In this document: positions 43,983 to 53,085 of the stretch, piece by piece
Numbering within the stretch: the first letter of the stretch is position 1
Layout of the letters: every line of letters starts with the position of its first letter
Assembly: GCF_000813005.1 (NCBI RefSeq)
Contig: NZ_JSYP01000015.1
Coordinates: 119,835 to 183,834, forward strand
Source of the DNA: Flavobacterium sp. KMS
GTDB taxonomy: Bacteria > Bacteroidota > Bacteroidia > Flavobacteriales > Flavobacteriaceae
DNA length: 64,000 nt
Direction: 5' to 3'
Translations under genes and position numbers: made by a program
Notes under the pieces: model-generated
Seen by the model: only the letters and a program-made list of their open reading frames with translations
Database searches by the model: none
Told to the model about the DNA's origin: nothing

Positions 43983-44330
43983 ATGAAACACGGAGTATTT
44001 GACATATTAAAAGCAAGATTTCTTATAAATGATGACGCTATTAAAAATTGGCGTTTTATCGTTTTTATCATTCTGCTAGCAATAATAATGATTGCAAATA
44101 CACAACGATACGAACAAAAGGTTTTTGAAATTGCAAAATTGAATAATGAAGTAAAGGAATTGCGATCGGAGTTTGTAGACAGACGTTCGGAATTGATGAA
44201 ATTAAAGATGGAATCGACAGTATCGGAAAAAATGCTTGCTAAAGAAATTTATCCATCAACAGTTCCGCCAATTAAGATTGAAGTGAAGAAAGAAAAAGAA
44301 AAAAGCTTTTTTAAACGCATATGGCAGTAG
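43983..44330 (+). CDS. ftsL: FtsL-like cell division protein
   Basis: 115 residues: one membrane segment (about 24-39, WRFIVFIILLAIIMIAN), then a leucine-zipper-like coiled coil (KVFEIAKLNNEVKELRSEFV). Length, topology and place between rsmH and the class B PBP identify it as FtsL, a partner of FtsQ and FtsB in the divisome. Overlaps the next gene by 10 bp. Confidence 0.85.
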   Translation: MKHGVFDILKARFLINDDAIKNWRFIVFIILLAIIMIANTQRYEQKVFEIAKLNNEVKELRSEFVDRRSELMKLKMESTVSEKMLAKEIYPSTVPPIKIEVKKEKEKSFFKRIWQ

Positions 44331-46321
44331 ACGATAAAAATATATCCTACAGAATTTATCTGGTAGCAGTTTTCATCTTTTTGATGGCAATTGGTATTGT
44401 CGTAAAGTTGACCAACATTCAGTGGGTTGAGGGGGATTATTACAGGAAATTAGCCAAGCAACGTACTGTAAAAAACTTCGTTATTCCTGCAAATAAAGGG
44501 AATATTTATTCTGCCGATGGAAGTCTTTTGGCAACCTCTATTCCTAATTACGAAATTAGATTTGATGCTGTTACACCAAAAACTGAAGTATTCGAGAAAA
44601 ATGTAAAATTGCTTTCGGATTCTTTGTCTTTTGTTTTAGGAAGACCAAGTGGTTATTATCAAAATGAATTAAGAAAGGCAAGAGCCAATAAAAACAGATA
44701 TTTTTTGATAGCTCGAAAATTGAGTTATACAGATTATATGAAAATAAAAGGGTTCCCATTATTTAATTTGGGAGCTTATAAAGGTGGGATTATCGTTGAG
44801 CAAGAAACGGTAAGAGAGCATCCTATCGGGAAAATTGCCGAACGTACTATTGGTTATGACAAAGGTGGTGTGAACGGAGAATCGATGGGTAAAGGAATCG
44901 AATGGGCTTTTAGAAAATACCTGAATGGAAAGGATGGTAAAATTCTAAAACAAAAAATTGCAAAAGGGCAGTGGAAACCTATTCGTGATGTAAACGAGGT
45001 AGACCCTCAAGATGGTTATGATGTAATATCGACAATAGATGTTTTTATTCAGGATATCGCGCATCATGCATTGTTAAAACAAGTAGAAGATTACCAAGCA
45101 GATCATGGTTGTGTGGTAGTAATGGAAACAGAAACCGGACATGTTAAAGCAATTTCTAATTTAGGAAGAGCAGATGATGGTTCTTATTATGAAACAACAA
45201 ATTATGCTATAGCCGAATCTCATGAGCCGGGATCAACTTTTAAACTAGTTGATTTAATGGCAATTTTAGAAGATAAAGTAGCGGATACCAGTACTGTTTA
45301 TGACACTAATGGCGGAACAATAAAGTATTATGGTCGTTCTGTTAATGATTCGCATAGAGGGGGGTATGGTAAAGTTTCATTAGCTAGAGGGTTTGAACTT
45401 TCGTCAAATACAGTAATGGCTCAGGCAGTTTATGATAATTATAAGAGTAACCCATCCAAATTTGTAAATCATATTAACGGATACGGATTAAATAAAAGAT
45501 TGGGATTGCCTTTTGAAGGAGAAGGAAGACCATATATTCCACAACCAGGAGACAAGCATTGGTCGGGAGTTTCATTGCCATGGATGGCTTTTGGATATGG
45601 AGTTTCGGTAACGCCATTGCAAACGTTGACTTATTATAATTCGGTTGCAAATAATGGAGTAATGGTTAAGCCACAGTTTGTTTCGGAGATAAAAGAATGG
45701 AATAGAACGATTAAGAAATTTGATGTCGAAGTTTTAAATCCTAAAGTGTGTTCGCAAGAAACAGTTAAGAAGCTAAAAGCTGTTTTGGCAAACGTGGTTA
45801 AAAAAGGAACTGGGTCTAAGTTGTATTCGAAAGATTTTTCGATGGCAGGAAAAACAGGAACGGTTAAGGTGAATTACGGAAAAGGTGACAAAGGAAATTT
45901 TTATTACGCTTCTTCGTTTGTAGGGTATTTTCCAGCAGATCATCCTAAATATTCTTGTATTGTAGTCGTTCATAAACCAAATACATCTAAGAATAATTAT
46001 TACGGAGCCGATGTTGCAGGGCCTGTTTTTAAAAGAATTGCACAAAAGATATTTACAGATGCACCATCTGCAAATACGATTAAAAAAATAGACGGTAAGA
46101 TACCAAAACAAGAGAGCAATTATAACGCATATTATACCCAGGTACAAAAAAAACAGTCTATTCCAGATGTAAAAGGAATGGCAGGAATGGATGCAATTGC
46201 TTTGCTTGAAAATTTGGGACTTAAGGTAAAAGTTAACGGAATAGGAAAAGTGAAAAATCAATCACTTCAGGCAGGGCAGAATATCGCCAAAAACACAATT
46301 ATAGTATTAGAATTATCGTGA
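44321..46321 (+). CDS. ftsI: Class B penicillin-binding protein (FtsI/PBP2B) with PASTA domain
   Basis: 666 residues. N-terminal membrane segment (RIYLVAVFIFLMAIGIVVKL), dimerisation domain, transpeptidase with STFK (Ser305, Lys308), SSN (LSSNTVMAQ) and KTGT (511-514), then one PASTA domain at the C-terminus (IPDVKGMAGMDAIALLENL). Cross-links septal peptidoglycan. A C-terminal PASTA domain is normal for this branch. Confidence 0.94.
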   Translation: MAVDDKNISYRIYLVAVFIFLMAIGIVVKLTNIQWVEGDYYRKLAKQRTVKNFVIPANKGNIYSADGSLLATSIPNYEIRFDAVTPKTEVFEKNVKLLSDSLSFVLGRPSGYYQNELRKARANKNRYFLIARKLSYTDYMKIKGFPLFNLGAYKGGIIVEQETVREHPIGKIAERTIGYDKGGVNGESMGKGIEWAFRKYLNGKDGKILKQKIAKGQWKPIRDVNEVDPQDGYDVISTIDVFIQDIAHHALLKQVEDYQADHGCVVVMETETGHVKAISNLGRADDGSYYETTNYAIAESHEPGSTFKLVDLMAILEDKVADTSTVYDTNGGTIKYYGRSVNDSHRGGYGKVSLARGFELSSNTVMAQAVYDNYKSNPSKFVNHINGYGLNKRLGLPFEGEGRPYIPQPGDKHWSGVSLPWMAFGYGVSVTPLQTLTYYNSVANNGVMVKPQFVSEIKEWNRTIKKFDVEVLNPKVCSQETVKKLKAVLANVVKKGTGSKLYSKDFSMAGKTGTVKVNYGKGDKGNFYYASSFVGYFPADHPKYSCIVVVHKPNTSKNNYYGADVAGPVFKRIAQKIFTDAPSANTIKKIDGKIPKQESNYNAYYTQVQKKQSIPDVKGMAGMDAIALLENLGLKVKVNGIGKVKNQSLQAGQNIAKNTIIVLELS

Positions 46322-47781
46322 ATATATTAAAAGACATATTATACAAAGTAGCTATTGAATCGGTAACGGGTTCAACAGATATTGCTATTCATAAAATAGA
46401 TTTCGATTCTAGAAAAATAGAAGCGAATGATGTTTTTGTTGCCATTAGAGGATCACTTTCTGATGGACATGATTATATCCAAAAAGCAATTGAACTTGGT
46501 GCAACGGCTATTATTTGCGATACATTACCAGAGGTTTTAGCAAAAAAAGTTACTTATATCAAGGTTAAAGATACCAATTCGGCTTTGGCTTTTATGGCAG
46601 CTAATTATTTTGATAACCCATCAGAAAAAATAAAATTAGTTGGTATTACAGGAACAAACGGAAAAACTACGATTGCTTCATTGTTATATCAATTATTTAA
46701 AAAAGCTGGATTTAAAGTAGGTTTGTTATCTACAGTAAAAATATTGGTTGATGAGACGGAGTATAAAGCAACTCATACAACACCAGATTCTATTACAATC
46801 AATCATTATTTAAATGAAATGATTGAAGCTGGAGTAACGTATTGTTTTATGGAAGTGAGTTCACACGGGATTCATCAAAAACGTACTGAAGCATTGCATT
46901 TTGTAGGTGGGATTTTTACAAATTTATCACATGATCATTTAGATTATCATCCAACTTTTGCAGAATATAGAGATGTAAAAAAGTCGTTTTTTGATTCATT
47001 ACCAAAAACAGCATTTGCATTATCAAATATTGATGATAAAAATGGGCCTGTAATGTTGCAAAATACAGTTGCTAAAAAACGCACCTATGCTTTAAAATCG
47101 TATGCGGATTATAAAGCGCAAATTTTAGAAAACCAATTATCAGGATTGTTATTAAAAATTAATGATAATGAGGTTTGGGTAAAATTAATAGGAACATTTA
47201 ATGCTTATAATTTATTAGCTATTTACGGAACGGCTATTGAATTAGGGATTGATAGCCTTGAGGCTTTACGATTATTATCGGATTTAGAAAGTGTTTCTGG
47301 TCGTTTTCAGTTTATTGTATCAGATTCTAATATCACAGCGATTGTAGATTATGCACACACACCAGATGCGTTAGAAAACGTATTGAAAACCATAAATGAT
47401 ATTCGTACTAAAAATGAGCAATTAATTACGGTTGTAGGTTGTGGAGGAAATAGAGATAAAACCAAGCGTCCGATTATGGCACAAATTGGTTCAGAACTAA
47501 GTGATAAGGCAATATTTACATCGGACAACCCTAGAAATGAAGATCCAGAAACTATAATTAGTGAAATGGAAAAAGGTGTTGAACCTCAAAATTATAAAAA
47601 AACATTGGCAATTACAGATCGAAAACAAGCCATAAAAACAGCTTGTCAACTAGCTCAGCCTAACGATATTATTTTAATAGCAGGTAAAGGACACGAAACG
47701 TACCAAGAAGTAAATGGAGTACGTCATGATTTTGATGACATGAAGATAGTTAAGGAAATTTTAGCACAACTAAACAAATAA
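46318..47781 (+). CDS. murE: UDP-MurNAc-tripeptide synthetase MurE
   Basis: 487 residues with a GTG start that overlaps the ftsI stop. P-loop GTNGKTTIASLL (about 110), THTTPDS, and the diaminopimelate-recognition motif DNPR (residues 403-406, SDNPRNEDPE). The DNPR motif indicates that meso-diaminopimelate is added, as in other Gram-negative bacteria. Confidence 0.95.
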   Translation: MNILKDILYKVAIESVTGSTDIAIHKIDFDSRKIEANDVFVAIRGSLSDGHDYIQKAIELGATAIICDTLPEVLAKKVTYIKVKDTNSALAFMAANYFDNPSEKIKLVGITGTNGKTTIASLLYQLFKKAGFKVGLLSTVKILVDETEYKATHTTPDSITINHYLNEMIEAGVTYCFMEVSSHGIHQKRTEALHFVGGIFTNLSHDHLDYHPTFAEYRDVKKSFFDSLPKTAFALSNIDDKNGPVMLQNTVAKKRTYALKSYADYKAQILENQLSGLLLKINDNEVWVKLIGTFNAYNLLAIYGTAIELGIDSLEALRLLSDLESVSGRFQFIVSDSNITAIVDYAHTPDALENVLKTINDIRTKNEQLITVVGCGGNRDKTKRPIMAQIGSELSDKAIFTSDNPRNEDPETIISEMEKGVEPQNYKKTLAITDRKQAIKTACQLAQPNDIILIAGKGHETYQEVNGVRHDFDDMKIVKEILAQLNK

Positions 47782-47791
47782 AACCAGATAT

Positions 47792-49024
47792 ATGCTATAC
47801 TATTTATTTGAATATTTAGACAAAACATTAGATGTGCCAGGAACAGGAGTTTTTCAGTACATCACATTTAGATCGGCTTTAGCTTTCTTGCTTTCGTTGC
47901 TTTTATCAACAATCTACGGAAAGAGAATTATCAATTTCCTTAGGAATCAACAAGTAGGAGAAACTGTTCGTGAGCTTGGACTTGCTGGTCAAAATGAAAA
48001 AGCTGGTACGCCAACAATGGGAGGTTTAATCATCATATTTGCTACCCTTGTGCCTGTTTTGTTGTTTGCTAAACTGCATAATATTTATATCGTATTACTA
48101 ATTGTAACCACGCTTTGGATGGGAGTAATTGGTTTTGTGGATGATTATATCAAGATTTTCAAAAAAGATAAACAAGGACTTAAAGGAATTTTTAAGGTTA
48201 TTGGTCAGGTAGGTTTAGGTTTAATTGTAGGGTCTGTACTTTATTTTAGCCCAAATGTTACCGTAAGAACCGATACTGGTAATAGTGATATTTATAGAGT
48301 ACAATCAACAACTAGTGTTATAGTTCCTGCATTAATCGAAGAGAAATCGACCGTTACAACTATTCCTTTCTTTAAAAATAATGAATTTGATTACGCCGAA
48401 TTATTGGCTTGGACAGGCGAAGGATATGAAAAATGGGCTTGGTTAATTTTTATCCCAGTTGTAATTTTTATTATCACAGCAGTTTCTAATGGAGCTAATT
48501 TAACCGATGGAATAGATGGTCTTGCAGCGGGAACCTCGGCAGTGTCCGTCCTTGCGCTCGGGATATTTACGTTTCTTTCCGGGAATATTATTTTCTCGAA
48601 TTACCTCAATATTATGTATATCCCCAATTCGGGAGAAATGACCGTTTTTATATCCGCCTTCGTAGGTGCATTAATTGGATTTCTATGGTATAATTCATAT
48701 CCCGCATCTGTTTTTATGGGAGATACAGGAAGTTTAACAATAGGAGGTATTATAGCTGTTTTGGCAATTGCGGTTCGTAAAGAAATGCTGATTGTTTTGT
48801 TCTGTGGTATTTTCTTGGCCGAAAGTGCCTCGGTAATTATCCAGGTGGCTTATTTTAAATATACAAAAAAGCGTTTTGGCGAAGGACGAAGGATTTTCCT
48901 GATGTCGCCATTGCATCATCATTACCAGAAAAAAGGGTATCATGAAAGTAAAATTGTAACCCGTTTTTGGATTGTTGCAATCATGTTAGCCATATTGTCT
49001 ATCGTAACATTAAAACTAAGATAA
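47792..49024 (+). CDS. mraY: Phospho-MurNAc-pentapeptide transferase MraY
   Basis: 410 residues, about 50 longer than E. coli MraY owing to an insertion around residues 150-215 (TGNSDIYRVQSTTSV to WTGEGYEKWAW), typical of Bacteroidota. Signatures: GTPTMGGLIII, FVDDYIKIFKKDKQGL, NLTDGIDGLAAG, FMGDTGSL, SPLHHHYQKKGY. Makes lipid I on the inner membrane. Confidence 0.95.
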   Translation: MLYYLFEYLDKTLDVPGTGVFQYITFRSALAFLLSLLLSTIYGKRIINFLRNQQVGETVRELGLAGQNEKAGTPTMGGLIIIFATLVPVLLFAKLHNIYIVLLIVTTLWMGVIGFVDDYIKIFKKDKQGLKGIFKVIGQVGLGLIVGSVLYFSPNVTVRTDTGNSDIYRVQSTTSVIVPALIEEKSTVTTIPFFKNNEFDYAELLAWTGEGYEKWAWLIFIPVVIFIITAVSNGANLTDGIDGLAAGTSAVSVLALGIFTFLSGNIIFSNYLNIMYIPNSGEMTVFISAFVGALIGFLWYNSYPASVFMGDTGSLTIGGIIAVLAIAVRKEMLIVLFCGIFLAESASVIIQVAYFKYTKKRFGEGRRIFLMSPLHHHYQKKGYHESKIVTRFWIVAIMLAILSIVTLKLR

Positions 49025-49025
49025 T

Positions 49026-50357
49026 ATGAGGTTAGTTGTTTTAGGTGGTGGAGAAAGCGGTGTTGGTACTGCTATTCTTGGAAAAAAGAAAGGATATGAT
49101 GTTTTTGTTTCCGATTACGGAAAGATAAACGAGAGTTATAAAGAAGTTCTTATCATTAACGGAATTGCCTGGGAAGAAGGAAAGCATACCGAAGAATTGA
49201 TTTTGAATGCCGATGTCGTCATGAAAAGTCCTGGTATTCCTGAAAAATCACCTATAGTTAAGAAGCTTATAGAAAAAGGAATTAAAGTAATCTCCGAAAT
49301 TGAGTTTGCAAAACCTTTTACTGAAGCCTTAACAGTTGGAATTACCGGAAGTAATGGTAAGACAACAACAACAATGTTAACCTATCATTTGCTAAAGTCG
49401 GCAGGATTAAACGTAGGATTGGGAGGTAATATCGGAAAGAGTTTTGCATGGCAGGTAGCCGAAAACAAATTTGATTTTTACGTGCTTGAGCTAAGCAGTT
49501 TTCAATTGGACGGGATTATAGATTACAGGCCAGATATTGCGATTATAACCAATATTAGTCCAGATCATTTAGACAGATATGATTATAAGTATGAAAATTA
49601 TATTAACTCGAAGTTTCGGGTAACGATGAATCAGACAGAAAGTGATTATCTTATTTATGATGGCGATGATGAAGCATCAGCCGAATGGCTTAAAAATAAC
49701 ACGACAAAAGCAAAACTAATTCCTTTTTCATTGACAGAAGAATTCAATGAAGGAGCATTTATAAAAAACAACAAAATGGAAATCAAGATTAACCAAGAAG
49801 AGTTTACAATGGATACTGAGTACATTGCTTTAGAAGGAAAACATAATTTGAAAAACGCAATGGCAGCAAGTTCAGTAGCTAAGTTGATGCAAATCAGAAA
49901 CGCAACAATTCGTGAGAGTTTATCTAATTTTCAAGGCGTTGAACACCGCTTAGAAAAAGTTCTGAAAATTCAGAATGTACAATATATTAATGATTCAAAA
50001 GCAACAAATGTAAACGCTACATTCTTTGCTTTGGATAGTATGAATGCTCCAACAGTTTGGATTGTTGGTGGTGTTGATAAAGGAAATGATTATAACGAAT
50101 TAATGTCATTGGTTCGTGAGAAAGTAAAAGCTATTATTTGTCTTGGAGTTGATAACCGAAAAATTATCGATGCTTTTGGAAATGTAGTTGATATTATGGT
50201 TGAAGTTAATAATATGAACGATGCTGTAAAAACAGCACAACGCTTAACCGAAAAAGGTGATGCAGTATTATTGTCTCCAGCTTGTGCAAGTTTCGATTTA
50301 TTCGAAAACTACGAAGACAGAGGGAAGCAATTTAAGCAGGCGGTTCACAACCTATAA
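49026..50357 (+). CDS. murD: UDP-MurNAc-alanine-D-glutamate ligase MurD
   Basis: 443 residues. Starts MRLVVLGGGESGVG, P-loop GSNGKTTTTML, ELSSFQLDG, ISPDHLDRY and INDSKATN. Adds D-glutamate in peptidoglycan precursor synthesis. Confidence 0.95.
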   Translation: MRLVVLGGGESGVGTAILGKKKGYDVFVSDYGKINESYKEVLIINGIAWEEGKHTEELILNADVVMKSPGIPEKSPIVKKLIEKGIKVISEIEFAKPFTEALTVGITGSNGKTTTTMLTYHLLKSAGLNVGLGGNIGKSFAWQVAENKFDFYVLELSSFQLDGIIDYRPDIAIITNISPDHLDRYDYKYENYINSKFRVTMNQTESDYLIYDGDDEASAEWLKNNTTKAKLIPFSLTEEFNEGAFIKNNKMEIKINQEEFTMDTEYIALEGKHNLKNAMAASSVAKLMQIRNATIRESLSNFQGVEHRLEKVLKIQNVQYINDSKATNVNATFFALDSMNAPTVWIVGGVDKGNDYNELMSLVREKVKAIICLGVDNRKIIDAFGNVVDIMVEVNNMNDAVKTAQRLTEKGDAVLLSPACASFDLFENYEDRGKQFKQAVHNL

Positions 50358-50361
50358 AAAA

Positions 50362-50421
50362 GTTTAAGGTTTAATGTTTAAGGTTGAGCAACTTTGAACA
50401 TTAAACAAAAATAACTTTAAA
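50362..50421. repeat. Nested inverted repeats between murD and ftsW
   Basis: GTTTAATGTTTAAGGTT (50369-50385) pairs with AACTTTGAACATTAAAC (50390-50406) with two G-T wobbles, loop gagc; outside it GTTTAAGGTT (50362) can pair with AACTTTAAAC (50412). Similar TTTAAAGTT repeats are scattered in flavobacterial intergenic DNA. It may fold in the polycistronic mRNA. Confidence 0.65.
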
Positions 50422-50432
50422 CAATATTGAAG

Positions 50433-51737
50433 ATGAAAGAACTAGTAAACAAATTAAAAGGAGATAGAGTAATATGGTCATTCGTGGCTTTATTGGCTTT
50501 GTTTTCGTTTATGCCTGTTTTTAGTGCGAGTAGTAATTTGGCCTATTTAGGTCATGGAACAGGAAATACATTGGGTTATTTGGTAAAACATTTGGCTCAT
50601 ATTTGTATTGGTTTTTTAATTATTTACTGGGTACACAAAGTACCGTACCATTATTTTAGAGCAATTTCTAAAGTTGCCTTGCCAGTAGTTTGGCTTTTGT
50701 TAGCCTATACACTTTTAAAAGGAACTGTTATTGCTGGTGCAAATGCGAGTCGATGGATTCAGGTTCCGTTTATCGGGATTACGTTTCAGACCTCTACATT
50801 AGCATCGATGGTGTTGTTTATTTTTGTGGCACGTTATTTATCGAAAACAAGAGATGAAGATGAACCTTTTCAGACCTCGTTGATACAGCTTTGGATGCCG
50901 GTTTTTGTTACGCTGATGCTTATTTTGCCAGCAAATTTCTCGACAACAGCGCTTATCTTTTCGATGGTATTAATGCTTACGTTTATTGGTAAGTATCCTT
51001 TAAAATATATAGGATTAATTATAGGTTCGGGAGTTGTAATGTTTTTGTTCTTTCTTCTTTTAGCTAAAGCGTTTCCTGAATCCCGCTTTTTTAGCAGGGT
51101 AGGAACATGGGGAAGCCGAATCGAGAATTTTACGACTGATAAACCAGATGAAGATGATTATCAGATAGAGAAAGCAAAAATTGCAATTGCATCTGGAAAA
51201 TTAGGAGGTTTAGGACCAGGGAAAAGTGTTCAGAAGAACTTTTTACCACAATCATCTTCCGATTTTATTTATGCAATTATTGTAGAAGAATATGGTTTAA
51301 TAGGGGGATTAACAATCTTGTGTTTGTATTTATTACTGATGTTCCGATTTGTAATCGCATCGCATAAAGCCAATACATTATTCGGGAAATTAGTCGTCGT
51401 CGGGCTCGGATTTCCTATGATATTTCAGGCGATGATTAATATGGCTGTTGCGGTCGAATTATTGCCGGTAACAGGACAAACGTTGCCACTTATTAGTAGT
51501 GGAGGTAGTTCGATTTGGATGACATGTTTTGCACTTGGAATCATTATTAGCGTTACTAAAAAAGACGAAGAAATTGAAGAAGAGCTGAAAGAAAAGGAAA
51601 AAAGAGAAGAAGCGCTTAAGAAATTAATCGATAAACAATTAGAAGAAGAGAATGAAGTAGGGAGTGATCAAGAAGTAGCAGCAGCATATTCTATAGAAGA
51701 CAATGCAAAGAATCCAATGGAAGCTGTTATGAGGTAG
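50433..51737 (+). CDS. ftsW: Cell division protein FtsW (SEDS glycosyltransferase)
   Basis: 434 residues from the ATG at 50433; the TTG two codons upstream is a weaker start. About ten membrane segments; SEDS family motifs include GANASRWI, STLASMVLFIF, and LPLISSGGSSIWMTCFALGIII. The C-terminal tail is long, acidic and helical (about 50 residues, EEELKEKEKREEALKKLI). Polymerises lipid II at the septum together with FtsI. Confidence 0.94.
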   Translation: MKELVNKLKGDRVIWSFVALLALFSFMPVFSASSNLAYLGHGTGNTLGYLVKHLAHICIGFLIIYWVHKVPYHYFRAISKVALPVVWLLLAYTLLKGTVIAGANASRWIQVPFIGITFQTSTLASMVLFIFVARYLSKTRDEDEPFQTSLIQLWMPVFVTLMLILPANFSTTALIFSMVLMLTFIGKYPLKYIGLIIGSGVVMFLFFLLLAKAFPESRFFSRVGTWGSRIENFTTDKPDEDDYQIEKAKIAIASGKLGGLGPGKSVQKNFLPQSSSDFIYAIIVEEYGLIGGLTILCLYLLLMFRFVIASHKANTLFGKLVVVGLGFPMIFQAMINMAVAVELLPVTGQTLPLISSGGSSIWMTCFALGIIISVTKKDEEIEEELKEKEKREEALKKLIDKQLEEENEVGSDQEVAAAYSIEDNAKNPMEAVMR

Positions 51738-51790
51738 TTAGAGTAAAAAGAGAATATAATAATTTTTAAAATGTAGTAACATTTAAAAAT

Positions 51791-52879
51791 ATGACAAAAT
51801 ATAAATTCATATTAAGCGGTGGTGGAACAGGAGGACATATTTATCCTGCAATCGCAATTGCGAATGAATTAAAATTACAATATCCTGATGCTGAATTTCT
51901 TTTTGTTGGTGCAAAAGACAAAATGGAAATGCAGAAAGTACCACAAGCAGGATATGAAATAAAAGGTCTTTGGATTGCTGGGTTACAACGAAAATTAACT
52001 TTACAGAATGCCATGTTTCCTTTTAAGTTAATGAGTAGTTTATTGCAATCAAGAAAAATAATAAAAGCATTTAAACCAAATGTAGTTATCGGTACAGGAG
52101 GTTTTGCGAGCGGGCCATTATTAAAAATGGCAGGTTCGGCAGGAATTCCAACAGTTATCCAAGAACAAAACTCATTTCCGGGAATTACAAATAAGTTGCT
52201 TAGCAAAAAAGCGAATGCAATTTGTGTAGCTTATAAAAACTTAGAGCGTTTTTTTCCTGCAGATAAAATTGTTTTAACTGGTAATCCTGTTCGTCAGGAT
52301 TTAATTGATATTGATAGCAAAAGAGACGAAGCAATTGCATTTTACAATTTAGATGCAAATAAAAAAACATTGTTGGTTCTTGGCGGAAGTCTTGGTGCTC
52401 GAAGAGTGAATCAATTAATAGAAAAAGAATTGCCAAATATGCTTTCGCAAAATGTTCAGGTAATCTGGCAATGTGGGAAATTATATTTTGAAGATTATAA
52501 AAAATACAATCAGCCAAATGTAAAAGTGGTTGATTTTATAGAGCGAATGGATTTTGTTTATGCAGCTGCCGATGTAATTATTTCAAGAGCAGGAGCATCA
52601 TCAGTTTCGGAATTATGTATAGTTGGAAAGCCAGTTATTTTTATTCCGTCACCGAATGTTGCCGAAGATCATCAAACAAAAAACGCACAAGCTATTGTAG
52701 ATCAGAAGGGTGCGATTTTGTTAAAAGAATCTGAGTTAAATAGCGAGTTTAGCATTGTTTTTGAAGCGTTGTTGAAGGATGAAGAGAAGCAAAAACAGCT
52801 TAGAGAGAATATAAAAAGATTGGCAATGCCAGGTGCAACAAAAGCGATCGTTGCAGAAATTATAAAGTTGATTAAGTAA
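51791..52879 (+). CDS. murG: UDP-GlcNAc:lipid I GlcNAc-transferase MurG
   Basis: 362 residues. GGGTGGHIYPAIAIA near the N-terminus, IGTGGFASGPLLKMA, EQNSFPGITNKLLSK, VLGGSLGARRVN and ISRAGASSVSEL. Makes lipid II on the cytoplasmic face. Confidence 0.95.
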   Translation: MTKYKFILSGGGTGGHIYPAIAIANELKLQYPDAEFLFVGAKDKMEMQKVPQAGYEIKGLWIAGLQRKLTLQNAMFPFKLMSSLLQSRKIIKAFKPNVVIGTGGFASGPLLKMAGSAGIPTVIQEQNSFPGITNKLLSKKANAICVAYKNLERFFPADKIVLTGNPVRQDLIDIDSKRDEAIAFYNLDANKKTLLVLGGSLGARRVNQLIEKELPNMLSQNVQVIWQCGKLYFEDYKKYNQPNVKVVDFIERMDFVYAAADVIISRAGASSVSELCIVGKPVIFIPSPNVAEDHQTKNAQAIVDQKGAILLKESELNSEFSIVFEALLKDEEKQKQLRENIKRLAMPGATKAIVAEIIKLIK

Positions 52880-52888
52880 GAATAATTT

Positions 52889-53068
52889 ATGAGTTACATT
52901 TTAATCATATCTTTTTTATTTATTGTATTGATTGGTGTAGCATATTATTTAGATTATAAAAAAAATAAAAAATATTTCAATAAATCAATAAAAAATTTAG
53001 GCTCATTAATAGTTATAATTTTGGCTATTTATGTTTTTTCAGAATTGATTAATATGATTTTAGAATAA
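52889..53068 (+). CDS. Unannotated 59-residue two-helix membrane protein
   Basis: A complete frame ATG-TAA between murG (10-bp gap) and murC (17-bp gap): MSYILIISFLFIVLIGVAYY, a lysine-rich loop (DYKKNKKYFNKSIKN), then LGSLIVIILAIYVFSELI. Two hydrophobic segments (about 2-21 and 38-54) flank a positively charged loop, so both ends would face outward. The codon use and tight fit in a gene-dense operon favour a real gene. No family is recognised; it is shorter than most gene finders accept. Confidence 0.65.
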   Translation: MSYILIISFLFIVLIGVAYYLDYKKNKKYFNKSIKNLGSLIVIILAIYVFSELINMILE

Positions 53069-53085
53069 TTTACAAATAATAAGAA

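Noticed and set aside
45773..46261. 162-codon minus-strand frame inside ftsI
   Set aside because: Antisense of the transpeptidase and PASTA coding region; aromatic and Cys-rich translation typical of a shadow frame.
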